Shown here one piece after another: positions 25,634-33,911 of a stretch of 64,000 bases of DNA; position 1 is the stretch's first letter; each line of letters begins with the position of its first letter. Origin of the DNA: Candidatus Hecatella orcuttiae (GTDB taxonomy: Archaea; Thermoproteota; Bathyarchaeia; Hecatellales; Hecatellaceae); contig MTLY02000002.1 of the NCBI GenBank assembly GCA_002011035.2, positions 124,001 through 188,000 of the forward strand, in the 5' to 3' direction. The position numbers and the translations under genes are program-made. The notes under the pieces are model-generated. The model did no database searches. It was not told where the DNA came from and worked only from the letters and a program-made list of their open reading frames with translations.

Positions 25634-25737
25634 CTACCGCAAAGACAGACGCAGATACACTTCGTTCTATTTTCACCCTTATAACACCATAAATAAAGAA
25701 AACTTTACCCATAGCATTGGGCAGTTCTGTTCGAGGT

Positions 25738-25890
25738 TTAATGATGCATGCCTACGTACTTCGCCGGGTCCTCGTCGAACTTAGCTTTACAGCCGGCAGC
25801 ACAGAAGTAGTAGGTTTTACCCATATGCTCCGACTTATATTGTGCTGTTTTCTCATCGACCTCCATCCCGCAAATAGGATCTTTCGCCAA
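25738..25890 (-). CDS. YHS-domain metal-binding protein
   Basis: A 50-codon frame encodes KDPICGMEVDEKTA and KTYYFCAAGCKAKFDEDPAKY, the complete YHS motif (CGM...YYFC...C). GAGGTGAT lies 5 nt before the TTG start. YHS domains bind copper or other soft metals and often accompany CopA ATPases, as here. It is divergent from the first Lrp-TRASH regulator. Confidence 0.85.
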   Translation of the reverse strand: MAKDPICGMEVDEKTAQYKSEHMGKTYYFCAAGCKAKFDEDPAKYVGMHH

Positions 25891-26252
25891 GACATATCAC
25901 CTCTTCCAACTTGTTCATTTTCGGGAAGATATGATGGAATATCATTTAAAATGATTGTTATTTCTATTCGAATAAAATGAAAGAAACCGTGATGGTATTC
26001 TCAATAAACATCGTTCCCGTTTTTTTATGTAAAAAGAAAAATAGACAGTAAATAGTTTAGTGATTCAGGAAAGATATGGTATAAGAGGCGATATATCTCC
26101 ATTTCCAAAAAATGTCAAGAATATTCTGCTGATATCTCTTGAAAACTTTACTGAATATTTATTTGTTAAAGTGCAATTAAGCTGATGTAATTTTGATGAG
26201 AGAAAAAGAATTATTAGTCTATAAGTCGAATAATAGAAAATAGGGAGATAAT
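25891..26252. other. AT-rich divergent promoter region
   Basis: 362 bp separate the YHS gene from the Lrp-TRASH gene. The sequence is strongly AT-rich with several TATA-like runs and must hold both promoters. GGGAGAT precedes the ATG at 26253. No gene or clear palindrome is seen. Confidence 0.4.
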
Positions 26253-26858
26253 ATGTCTTCCATAGTAATCGACAAAGTTGATACAGGTATAATTCAGGCA
26301 CTTCAGAAAGACAGCAGAACATCATTGAAAGAGATCTCAAGATTAGTGGGCATCAGTGTACCTACCGCGCGCGCAAGAATTCAGCGACTCGAAGATCTCG
26401 GAGTCATAAAAAGATTCACAGTAGCTATAGACCCACAGAAACTGGTAGGAGGTATAACCGTCTTGCTCCATTTAGATGTAAAACTTCCAAACATCAAGGC
26501 TGTCGGAGAAAGGCTTTCACAAATGGAGGAAGTTACAGAAACCTACTTAACCACTGGAGAATACGATGTCGTTGCTAAGATCTGTGTACCGGACATGCGT
26601 TCTCTCGAAGAGTTCATCGCCCACAAGTTAAGCGAAGTTCCTGGTATAGAACACGCCCACAGTAGCATAATTGTGGAGACTTTAAAAGAGTTATACGGAC
26701 CGGTTCTACGTCCAGGATTCGGCATCAGGCTTTCCTGTTACTATTGTAAGCGAGAGATAGCTAAAGACCCGGTAAGAAAGACTATAAATGAAAGGGAGTA
26801 TTATTTCTGCTGCGATACCTGCGCTTCTACCTACCAGCAAAGGTTCATAAAAAGCTGA
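26253..26858 (+). CDS. Lrp/AsnC regulator with C-terminal TRASH metal sensor (paralog 1)
   Basis: The 201-aa protein joins an AsnC HTH (residues about 5-60; TSLKEISRLVGISVPTARARIQRLEDLGVIKRFTV), a ligand domain (about 65-145) and a C-terminal TRASH domain (LSCYYCKREIAK...YYFCCDTCAS). TRASH domains bind soft metals and have been proposed to sense copper in archaeal regulators beside CopA. The order of regulator pair then copA in this island supports copper sensing. Confidence 0.88.
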   Translation: MSSIVIDKVDTGIIQALQKDSRTSLKEISRLVGISVPTARARIQRLEDLGVIKRFTVAIDPQKLVGGITVLLHLDVKLPNIKAVGERLSQMEEVTETYLTTGEYDVVAKICVPDMRSLEEFIAHKLSEVPGIEHAHSSIIVETLKELYGPVLRPGFGIRLSCYYCKREIAKDPVRKTINEREYYFCCDTCASTYQQRFIKS

Positions 26859-27256
26859 ACCTCTGGTTTCTGTTCTTGATCAGTCTGTATGCCCTGATAA
26901 CTCCTACCGGGTCTTTCCACAGATAGGCAGAACACCTGCAATATTAGAGAACTTTTCGGCTATCCCGTAATCTGCGATGACCCTTTTGCACGACTCCAAG
27001 GTTATGGAAATGGAGGAAACCCTTTTTTAGAGTCAGGTGGTAATCGACTCTCCGGTAGCATATTGTGAAAGCTTTTGGCCATCCAGCATGTTTCCATTGC
27101 TTTTTCACTAAAACAACCTTCAAGATATAAGTACTCTAGGTTAAGAAATCAGCTCTAAATTTAGTGAAAAGTAAAACGCTTCTCTCTTCATATTTTGGAA
27201 AGAGGAAAAGAAAGGGATATAGAAGGTTGCCAACAGATAACAAGTGGAGGATAATG
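26859..27256. other. Gap between the two Lrp-TRASH genes
   Basis: About 400 bp without a supported gene. A minus-strand frame of some 40 codons near 27030-26930 reads somewhat protein-like but has no start codon or ribosome site and may be a remnant. TATA-like AAGATATAAGT at 27121-27131 could promote the second regulator. Confidence 0.35.
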
Positions 27257-27841
27257 ATGCTTCTAGAGCTTGACAACATTGATATAAACATCCTTAAAAT
27301 ACTTCAGAAAAACAGTAGAATATCTTTGAAAGCTATCTCCAAACTAGTAAAGACCAGTGTACCCACAGTCCGTACAAGAATAGAAAAAATGTTCGAACTA
27401 GGAATCATAAAACGATTCACAATAGCCATCGACAGTCAAAAGCTCCCAAGAGGTACTGAAGCGTTCATTAGCCTTCAAGTTAAGTTGCCAGAAGTTAAGG
27501 AAGTGGTTGAGGTTCTCTCAAAAATGGATGAAGTTACCGCGATTTACCACACCAGCGGAGAATATAACCTCATAATAAGGGTATGGTTGCAGGATATACG
27601 TTCACTTCCAGACTTCATTATCTGCAAGTTAAGCACTATAGAAACTATAAGGAGTTTCCAATGTAGCATACTCGTCGAAAGCTTCAAGGAACATTATGGG
27701 CCCGTGCTAAAGCATGAGTTAGGGTTAAAGCTATTATGCTTCTATTGCAGAAAAGATATCACAGATGATCTCGTTACGAAGACCATAAACGGCGCTGAGC
27801 AATATTTTTGTTGCGAGACGTGCGCCTCGGCTATACGCTAA
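27257..27841 (+). CDS. Lrp/AsnC regulator with C-terminal TRASH metal sensor (paralog 2)
   Basis: The 194-aa protein repeats the design of the gene at 26253: HTH (ISLKAISKLVKTSVPTVRTRIEKMFELGIIKRFTIAID), ligand domain with VTAIYHTSGEYNL, and TRASH (LLCFYCRKDITDD...YFCCETCAS). The two are clearly paralogs. ATG 27257 is preferred: GGAGG lies 6 nt upstream, whereas the open frame 31 codons farther up is basic and unlike the family. It directly precedes the copA operon. Confidence 0.88.
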   Translation: MLLELDNIDINILKILQKNSRISLKAISKLVKTSVPTVRTRIEKMFELGIIKRFTIAIDSQKLPRGTEAFISLQVKLPEVKEVVEVLSKMDEVTAIYHTSGEYNLIIRVWLQDIRSLPDFIICKLSTIETIRSFQCSILVESFKEHYGPVLKHELGLKLLCFYCRKDITDDLVTKTINGAEQYFCCETCASAIR

Positions 27842-27990
27842 GAATGGAGTTATCCTCTGGATCTCTTTTCCCATCGTGGTACTATTATTGCCATCAAAAT
27901 TTACCTATCCGCCAAAAATTTCTGATAAAATTCGATAAAGAAATAATTCAGCTCCATGTTGTTAGATAAACAATAAAGGACAACCAAATT

Positions 27991-28003
27991 ATACCGACGG
28001 TAT
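27991..28003. promoter_or_regulatory. Perfect palindrome at the copA promoter (candidate operator)
   Basis: ATACCGACGGTAT has 6-bp arms around one base and lies just upstream of the TATA-like CATTTAACTATAC at 28004-28016. Its position fits an operator for one of the adjacent Lrp-TRASH regulators, though no second copy was found. Confidence 0.5.
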
Positions 28004-28081
28004 CCATTTAACTATACACATTAGTGGGAGTGAGTGAAAGAGGGCTGATTAGATACGGAAAAAATTGAACGTAAGAAAACT

Positions 28082-30649
28082 GTGTTAAAGATAGGTGGAA
28101 TGACTTGTGCCTCCTGCGCTCAAACCATAGAGAAAGAACTGTCTAAACTTGAGGGTGTAACAGAGGTTGCAGTCAATTTTGCAGCTGAAAAGGCGACAGT
28201 CGAGTACGATCCAGAAAAGATAGATCGGACAAGATTGGAGAAAGCTGTTTCCGATGTAGGATACAGGGTAATCAAAGATGAGATTACGCTGAATATTCAC
28301 GGTATGACTTGCGCTTCCTGCGCCCAAAACATCGAAAAGGCACTGAGCAAAGTTGAGGGGGTATCCAATGCAAGCGTAAACTTTGCGATGGGGAGGGCTG
28401 TAGTCCAGTATGACTCGTCTCAGGTAAGTGTAGCTGAACTTAAGAAGGTTGTAAAAGACTTAGGTTATGAAGCGGTGGAGAGAGTTGAGGAGACTGCGGA
28501 AGATAGGGAAAGAGCAGCGAGAGAGAAGGAGATAAGAACTCAAAAGCACAACCTTATGATCGCTGTAGCCCTAACTGTTCCCCTTGTGTTATTCAGTTTT
28601 CGCGACACCTTCGCTGGCTTCTATGAAAGTATCGGATTGGGTTTTCTTCCCATGTATACTCTACCGGAGAACAAGTACCTCCTTTATCTCATGTTTATTC
28701 TGACCACCATCATAATGGCTGGGCCTGGAAGACAGTTCTTCACCGGAACTTACAAGGGATTAAGGCACGGCACCACGGATATGAACTTGCTCATAGCCAC
28801 AGGAACAGGTGCCGCTTACGTGGTAAGTGTCGTAGCAACTTTCTTTGCGTTAGGCCCGGGGTATAGAGAGGTCTATTACGATACTGCCGGGCTGCTTGTA
28901 TCGTTCATAGTTCTTGGGAGATACTTGGAGGCAAATGCGAAAGGCAGAACCTCTGAGTCTATCCGAAAACTGATGGGTTTGCGGGCTAAGATAGCGAGAG
29001 TGATTAGGGCTGGTGTGGAAAAGGAAATCCCTGCCGAGGATGTGTTGGTTGGAGACCTTGTCATCGTTAGACCGGGTGAAAAAATACCAGTTGATGGAAT
29101 AGTGAGGGAAGGCCATTCGGCTGTAGATGAGTCCATGATAACTGGTGAAAGCCTCCCCGTTGATAAGAAAGTAGGCGACGAAATTATTGGCGCAACAATC
29201 AACAAAACAGGAGTGTTAAAAGTTGAAGCTACAAAAGTAGGAAAGGACACAGCACTATCGCAGATTATCAAATTAGTGGAGGACGCTCAGACCTCAAAGG
29301 CTCCAATTCAGAGGATCGCCGACTACGTGGCAGGGCACTTCATAGTCGCCGTGCACGTACTGGCTTTGGCAGCCTTCTTCTTCTGGTTCTTCGTAGGATA
29401 TCCAACATTCACACCTGGAACTATATTCGAAACAGCGAGTCCTTTCCTCTTCGCGCTCCTCATAGCCATTACAACCCTCGTAATAGCATGTCCATGCGCT
29501 GTCGGGTTGGCCACACCCACCGCTATCATGGTGGGAACAGGGAAAGGCGCCGAAAACGGTATCCTCATCAAAGGGGGAGAGGCATTAGAGAATGCTCATA
29601 AACTAGACACCATCGTATTCGATAAGACAGGCACTCTGACAAAAGGCGAACCGTCCCTAACAGACATAATCGTTGCCAGGGGATTACTGGCGAATCCGGG
29701 TCCGAGTATAAGTCAAATCCCACCGGAAGAAATAGTTGTTCTGGAAAAGTGGAGTGAAGAGAGTGTGTTAAAGTATGCTGCGGTAGCCGAGAAAATGTCT
29801 GAACACCCTTTAGGAAAGGCGATCGTGGAGGGCGCGAAGGAAAAAGGAATAGAGGTAGACGACCCTGAGGCCTTCAACGCTATTCCCGGCCACGGTGTGG
29901 AAGCGAAATACAATGGCAAACTAATTCTTCTCGGAACACGCAAATTGATGAAAGACAATGGCATAGACATTGAGCACTTGGAGGAAGAAATGAAAACATT
30001 GGAAAACGATGGGAAAACAGCGATGATTCTTGCGGTTGATAAAAGACCTGTTGGCCTAGTCGCTGTTGCAGACACCCTCACAGAGTACGCTAAGGAGGCT
30101 GTGGATGAACTTCACAAGATGGGCTTAGAGGTGTTGATGATTACAGGAGATAATGAGCGAACAGCAAAAGCAATCGCTAGGCAAGTGGGCATAAACAGAG
30201 TTCTCGCAGAAGTGCTTCCTAAAGACAAGGCTAACGAGATTAAAAAGCTTCAAAGCGAGGGCAGGAGAGTCGCCATGGTCGGGGATGGAATCAACGATGC
30301 ACCCGCTTTGACCCAATCTGACATCGGCATTGCCATAGGAAGTGGAACTGATGTTGCCATGGAGTCCGGCAAGATCGTGCTAATCAAAAACGATGTTAGA
30401 GACGTTGTCTCCGCAATCAAACTCAGCAGACAAACTATGAAGAAAATTAAACAGAACCTATTCTGGGCTTTTGTCTACAACGGCACGGGACTACCTGTAG
30501 GAGCGGGGGTTCTGTTTCCCTCACTAGGCTTTTTAGTCAGCCCTGCGTTGGCCGCTGCCTTCATGGCTATGAGTTCCGTATCGGTCACTGCAAACTCATT
30601 GTTATTCAAAAGATACAAGCTTAAGAAGGTGCATCATCCGGCTGCTTAA
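28082..30649 (+). CDS. copA: Copper-transporting P1B-type ATPase CopA
   Basis: The 855-aa protein has two N-terminal heavy-metal domains (each GMTCASC, at about residues 6 and 75), eight predicted membrane helices, the ion-binding [14 protein letters not shown] (about 463), the phosphorylation motif [11 protein letters not shown] (about 510), the HP site (SEHPLGKA) and [10 protein letters not shown] (about 735). It exports Cu(I) at the cost of ATP. GTG 28082 is the first standard start, but eight protein-like codons (from TTA 28049) precede it, suggesting the original start has been lost. The small membrane proteins behind it are probably co-transcribed. Confidence 0.95.
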   Translation: MLKIGGMTCASCAQTIEKELSKLEGVTEVAVNFAAEKATVEYDPEKIDRTRLEKAVSDVGYRVIKDEITLNIHGMTCASCAQNIEKALSKVEGVSNASVNFAMGRAVVQYDSSQVSVAELKKVVKDLGYEAVERVEETAEDRERAAREKEIRTQKHNLMIAVALTVPLVLFSFRDTFAGFYESIGLGFLPMYTLPENKYLLYLMFILTTIIMAGPGRQFFTGTYKGLRHGTTDMNLLIATGTGAAYVVSVVATFFALGPGYREVYYDTAGLLVSFIVLGRYLEANAKGRTSESIRKLMGLRAKIARVIRAGVEKEIPAEDVLVGDLVIVRPGEKIPVDGIVREGHSAVDESMITGESLPVDKKVGDEIIGATINKTGVLKVEATKVGKDTALSQIIKLVEDAQTSKAPIQRIADYVAGHFIVAVHVLALAAFFFWFFVGYPTFTPGTIFETASPFLFALLIAITTLVIACPCAVGLATPTAIMVGTGKGAENGILIKGGEALENAHKLDTIVFDKTGTLTKGEPSLTDIIVARGLLANPGPSISQIPPEEIVVLEKWSEESVLKYAAVAEKMSEHPLGKAIVEGAKEKGIEVDDPEAFNAIPGHGVEAKYNGKLILLGTRKLMKDNGIDIEHLEEEMKTLENDGKTAMILAVDKRPVGLVAVADTLTEYAKEAVDELHKMGLEVLMITGDNERTAKAIARQVGINRVLAEVLPKDKANEIKKLQSEGRRVAMVGDGINDAPALTQSDIGIAIGSGTDVAMESGKIVLIKNDVRDVVSAIKLSRQTMKKIKQNLFWAFVYNGTGLPVGAGVLFPSLGFLVSPALAAAFMAMSSVSVTANSLLFKRYKLKKVHHPAA

Positions 30650-30673
30650 CCTGACAATTAAGAGGTGATAAAA

Positions 30674-30913
30674 ATGAGTGAAATAAAGAGAAGAGTTCAA
30701 GGCATAAACATGTTAGTTTGCGTCTTGGTTTCTGTGGTGATAAGCTGGATATTCTATACCCTAGCTTTGCAGATGCCCGGTAGATTCGCGCAGTACACGA
30801 AGATCGACGTACTCGCAGGTGTAGGGTTCGTCTTTATCCTTTCGATGATAATTTCTTTCTCCCTCATACCCGCATTTATGGAGAAACTGTCCGCTACGCT
30901 GAAGATAAAATAG
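30674..30913 (+). CDS. Small two-helix membrane protein in the copA operon
   Basis: The 79-aa protein has two hydrophobic helices (MLVCVLVSVVISWIFYTLAL and VLAGVGFVFILSMIISFSLI) and a basic N terminus. ATG 30674 follows AGAGGTGAT with good spacing. It is not recognised beyond that. Its place 24 bp after copA suggests a role in metal handling or envelope stress. Confidence 0.65.
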   Translation: MSEIKRRVQGINMLVCVLVSVVISWIFYTLALQMPGRFAQYTKIDVLAGVGFVFILSMIISFSLIPAFMEKLSATLKIK

Positions 30914-30943
30914 GCATTTATACTTTAGTTGGAAGGAAAGAGA

Positions 30944-31573
30944 ATGGTTGAATACGGTTACGGTCACTGGGATGTAGTAATATTAAATATTATGCTTTTC
31001 TCCTTATTTCTGCTGTTCATACCCTTCAGAAGGAAGGTTGCATATCCTCAAAAGAGTATCTACCTAGCTTTCATAACCGCACTGTTTGCGGAGATGTACG
31101 GTTTCCCTCTAACCATCTACATTCTCACTGCCTATTTCGGCTATAGTAACCCGTTAACACATGAAGCTGGACACCTTTTATACCCTGAGCAGGGAATGAT
31201 GTCGCCGTTCCATATCTTATCGAACTTCATGATATTAGGTGGAATAATTCTCATAATAGCCGGCTGGAGAAAAATCCATAACGCTGGGGGTAAGCTTGTA
31301 ACCGAGGGCGTATACCGACACATCCGTCACCCACAATATCTCGGACTGCTCCTACTCGCATCCGGACTGCTTATCCAATGGACCACCCTTCTCACCGCCC
31401 TCATGTGGCCGGTACTGATATACCTCTATGTCAGATTGGCGAAGAGGGAGGAAAAAGAAATGGAGGAGAAATTTGGAGAAGCATACTTAGAATACAAACG
31501 CGGAGTTCCGATGTTTATTCCCTTCCCCAAAATCCACGTAACAGCGTTCAGTGATCGTTTGAAGGGTGAGTAA
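30944..31573 (+). CDS. Isoprenylcysteine carboxyl methyltransferase-like membrane protein
   Basis: The 209-aa protein has about five membrane helices and the C-terminal ICMT/PEMT signature: LVTEGVYRHIRHPQYLGLLLL and a later REEKEMEEKFGEAYLEYKRGVP, which bind S-adenosylmethionine. Such methyltransferases often accompany metal-resistance genes in archaea and bacteria. ATG 30944 preceded by GGAAAGAG is preferred over TTG 30929. Methyl acceptor unknown. Confidence 0.85.
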   Translation: MVEYGYGHWDVVILNIMLFSLFLLFIPFRRKVAYPQKSIYLAFITALFAEMYGFPLTIYILTAYFGYSNPLTHEAGHLLYPEQGMMSPFHILSNFMILGGIILIIAGWRKIHNAGGKLVTEGVYRHIRHPQYLGLLLLASGLLIQWTTLLTALMWPVLIYLYVRLAKREEKEMEEKFGEAYLEYKRGVPMFIPFPKIHVTAFSDRLKGE

Positions 31574-31575
31574 CT

Positions 31576-31893
31576 TTGGCGGAGAAACGTGGAAAAATGA
31601 GTTTAAAAGTAAAAGCCTTCACGTTAAGCATAGGTTTTATGATAATATATATTATTTGTGTTGCATGGGATTTAGCTTTTCCGGAGTATGCGATGTATCA
31701 GGTTTGGGCTCCCTTATTCCCGGGGTTTACATGGCTAAGCTTGTCTAGTTTTCTTCTCGGACTTTTCGAGGCCTTCATATATGGACTGCTTATCGCAGTA
31801 ATATTTGTTCCCCTCAACAATTTTTTCAACAAAAGATTCGAAGAACCAACCAGACCTCCAAAAATGGAAGAAAAGGTGAAAGTTACCAACTGA
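31576..31893 (+). CDS. DUF5676-type small membrane protein
   Basis: The 105-aa protein has two membrane helices: KAFTLSIGFMIIYIICVAWDL and LSSFLLGLFEAFIYGLLIAVIFVPL. The pattern (AFPEYAMYQVWAPLFPGFTW between helices) resembles DUF5676 proteins found near copper and mercury resistance genes. TTG 31576 follows GGGTGAG by 6 nt. It ends the copA transcription unit. Confidence 0.7.
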   Translation: MAEKRGKMSLKVKAFTLSIGFMIIYIICVAWDLAFPEYAMYQVWAPLFPGFTWLSLSSFLLGLFEAFIYGLLIAVIFVPLNNFFNKRFEEPTRPPKMEEKVKVTN

Positions 31894-31899
31894 TGACAT

Positions 31900-32187
31900 T
31901 TGGGTGAAGATGCGTGCTTCGAGCTGGCGTTAGAGGGCCTAAAAGTGTTAGTCTATGCTTACAATCACCAGAGCGAGATTAAAGACGCAGATAAGATGGT
32001 TAAGAAGCTGTGACTCGCCGAAAACATAACTCTGGAGAGCATCCTTCAGGTCAACTTCATAGACACAGAAGTTTACAGCCTTCTGAGAAGGCTTTATCGG
32101 AAAATCCTAGTTAGCAACTCCTTAAGCAGGTTTAACACTTTTCTGATACTTTCATCTTCCATAAGAATTATCATGCTCGTATTGTAG
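31900..32187 (+). pseudogene. Remnant gene with in-frame TGA
   Basis: A TTG-initiated frame of 37 codons (LGEDACFELALEGLKVLVYAY...) ends in TGA at 32011, but the same frame continues with protein-like sequence for another 57 codons to TAG at 32185. The most likely reading is a decayed gene; family not recognised. No start signals or homology allow more. Confidence 0.4.
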
Positions 32188-32582
32188 TGGAAGTAACTCT
32201 CTTTTTTATTTATAGTCTTTCTCATGGAAGTCTTTTATTCATGAATAACAGGCTGTCTGATCGAAAGACGTTTTTGAGTTGCTACATATTTCACCAGCTA
32301 GTTTTTTCTTCTTGTGAAAAAATAGAGCAGATGATTTTTTTGAAAAATCCGTCAACATATCTCTAAATTTCTCCCAAAAGAAACGACAATTCTTATAAAA
32401 ATCTCAGAACTTCAAAAGCATAATTACGAAGTGATAGGTATTGAAGGAAGCACCAGAAAATGCTTGAGCCTGTACCTATAATGACTGTAGCTATATGTAA
32501 ATGAGCTTTTCAGGAGCGAGATTACAGATGAAAGAAAAGCAATAGTCTATCGCTATTTGGAAATGGATTATCTTTCAATCAT
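32188..32582. other. AT-rich gap in the island's decayed end
   Basis: About 395 bp of AT-rich sequence with short runs of T and A and no supported frame. It separates two gene remnants. Confidence 0.5.
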
Positions 32583-32744
32583 ATGAAGGTTGACAGCATC
32601 ATGATGCTTTCTAAAAGCAAAGCTTGGAGAGAACCAGCAGCGTCTGGTTTTGTGAGCAGCCTCGCGTTACTATTTGCATATTTTGGAATTTTAACTGTTG
32701 GCGATTCGTTCAGCCATGCCATTGAAGAATTTGCTGAAGTGTGA
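32583..32744 (+). pseudogene. Fragment of a membrane protein (permease-like)
   Basis: A 53-codon frame ends with SGFVSSLALLFAYFGILTVGDSFSHAIEEF, one complete membrane helix followed by a conserved-looking SFSHAIEEF loop, then stops abruptly. This looks like the N-terminal end of a larger multi-helix transporter. The rest is missing. Confidence 0.4.
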
Positions 32745-32746
32745 TA

Positions 32747-32952
32747 CTAAACTTTCCAGTAAGCTTGCGCAAAAAAGTCTGACACCGCTTGAATTTCTTC
32801 ATCTGTAAAAGTTACACCTATCTCAATAAGTCCCTGTTCATATCATCATTGTGATAGTATGACTTTACATCTATTGATCCGTCTTCAAAGACATCCCTAA
32901 CAAAACTAATCGCTCTAAAAACATTGATCTTCCCAGAGCCTTTAGGATAAGG
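32747..32952 (-). pseudogene. Fragment of an SMC/RecF-like P-loop ATPase, frameshifted
   Basis: On the minus strand, a Walker A-like KGSGKINVFRAISFVRDVF is followed by YYHNDDMNRD, then a frameshift near 32830, after which the alternate frame continues EIGVTFTDEEIQAVSDFF and stops at 32747. The pattern fits an AAA/SMC-type ATPase common in mobile archaeal DNA. The N terminus is cut off near 32945-32952, where the base composition changes. Confidence 0.5.
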
Positions 32953-33147
32953 GGCGACATCACCAAGGGGAAATACCAAGACTATGACACCCCAGGCGTC
33001 AACCCGGGGGAGGTTCTCACCAGAGAAGCCCTATTCCAACCAGCCAGAGTATACATAGCCCCTCAAGAACTGGAAGACCGCCAGCTGAAAGTTCTCAGCC
33101 AAGCCCTAAAGGAGACATTGAAACAGGAGCTGCTGGCAGATCGATGA
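32941..33147 (+). pseudogene. GC-rich gene remnant next to attR
   Basis: An open frame without a start codon reads RIRGDITKGKYQDYDTPGVN...KVLSQALKETLKQELLADR and ends at TGA 33145. Its composition is like the host flanks rather than the island. It appears to be the C-terminal end of a lost gene. Family not recognised. Confidence 0.35.
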
Positions 33148-33178
33148 AAAAGTACCCATTCAGGTCTGGAACAGTAAG

Positions 33179-33195
33179 TCCCGGCGGCCGCACCA
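33179..33195 (+). repeat. attR-like copy of the tRNA-Gly 3' end
   Basis: TCCCGGCGGCCGCACCA is identical over 17 nt to 20058-20074. The bases before it do not continue the tRNA, so this is a displaced 3' end, as expected at the right junction of an element integrated into tRNA-Gly. Confidence 0.8.
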
Positions 33196-33197
33196 AA

Positions 33198-33224
33198 ACC
33201 AGCCGCTGATTCGCTGGGTTTTTT
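33198..33224 (+). terminator. Hairpin with T run after attR, likely the original tRNA-Gly terminator
   Basis: ACCAGC and GCTGGGT form a short stem, followed by TTTTTT. Before integration this would have lain directly after tRNA-Gly. Confidence 0.35.
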
Positions 33225-33305
33225 CCGCGTTCCCCGTTCTTATTTTTAAATTTCTCCTCCCTGCTTTCATCCTCGCCGAACTACGGGCCGGCTGCCTCTT
33301 ATGTT

Positions 33306-33321
33306 ATATATGTACATATAT
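33306..33321. repeat. Perfect 16-bp AT palindrome
   Basis: ATATATGTACATATAT is a perfect inverted repeat between attR and the end of the CODH operon. It could be a regulator site or a strong promoter relic; no gene start lies downstream on the plus strand. Confidence 0.35.
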
Positions 33322-33366
33322 GGCCTAGGGTAGTGAGTCTCTCTTTTCCCCGGCCCGGGGAGGACT

Positions 33367-33909
33367 TCAAGAAGTTTTTGCTTCCAGTTCTTCTAAGATT
33401 TTTTCGAGGTCTTTCTTCCAACGGTCCTCAGTGGCCGTCTGGAAGGAGAAGGTGGCGTTAGGCTGGTAGAACCTGTCTAGGGAGAGAGTTTTCAAATGGG
33501 AGGCGAAATGTTTTAGGGTTGAAAGAAGCTGGGATTGGAAGAAGTATATTCCTCCAAGAAAGACCACTAGGTCGTGGTTTCCCTCCCCCCTCAGCCCCTG
33601 CCAGTTTTCATCCCTCATCCGGTTGACCAAATCCTCTAAGCCCATGCAGGTGAGGGGGACGTCTCCAATTCTTTCCCTGAAAACCCTGAAACATCCGGGG
33701 GAAACCACAACAGGAGAACCCGTCAGCTCAGCCAGCCGGTGCACGAACTTCACCACGTCGACGTCTTCCCCCTTTGCTCCGAGCACGTTGCCTCCCACTA
33801 CTATCAGCGGCCTTTTCGCGTTTCGCAGTAGCTTAGCGGCCATCTCCGGTTTGAGGGTTAAAGCCTGCTCTAAGCCTGGAACCTCAGCCAACTGCCAAGG
33901 AGCCGCCAA
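33367..33909 (-). CDS. cdhB: Acetyl-CoA decarbonylase/synthase epsilon subunit (CdhB)
   Basis: The 180-aa protein matches CdhB in order: MAAKLLRNAKRPLIVVGGNVLG (nucleotide-binding-like Rossmann start), FVHRLAELTGSPVVVSP and LVVFLGGIYFFQSQLLSTLKHF. CdhB forms the alpha2-epsilon2 CO dehydrogenase with CdhA. The TTG start lies 2 nt after the cdhA stop, with GGAGG inside the cdhA 3' end. CdhC, CdhD and CdhE are not in the window. Confidence 0.92.
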   Translation of the reverse strand: MAAPWQLAEVPGLEQALTLKPEMAAKLLRNAKRPLIVVGGNVLGAKGEDVDVVKFVHRLAELTGSPVVVSPGCFRVFRERIGDVPLTCMGLEDLVNRMRDENWQGLRGEGNHDLVVFLGGIYFFQSQLLSTLKHFASHLKTLSLDRFYQPNATFSFQTATEDRWKKDLEKILEELEAKTS

Positions 33910-33911
33910 GT

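Larger units (their letters stand above)
20075..33195 (+). mobile_element. Integrated genomic island in tRNA-Gly (copper module), decayed
   Basis: The segment is bounded by an intact tRNA-Gly and a 17-nt copy of its 3' end, is visibly AT-richer than both flanks, and carries a different gene mix: GT4 glycosyltransferase, NadA, orphan NuoJ/NuoK, two Lrp-TRASH regulators, CopA and small membrane proteins. Its right 1.3 kb contains frameshifted or truncated remnants. No integrase or replication gene is recognisable, so it is probably immobile now. The internal degenerate repeat at 22110 suggests two successive integrations. Confidence 0.7.

Noticed and set aside
26930-27030. Minus-strand protein-like frame between the Lrp-TRASH genes
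   Set aside because: No start codon, stop codons at both ends, and no recognised motif; too short to support.
31900-32187. Selenocysteine reading of the in-frame TGA at 32011
   Set aside because: The downstream half is not a recognisable family, no hairpin like an archaeal SECIS is evident, and surrounding genes are decayed, so a pseudogene is the simpler reading.
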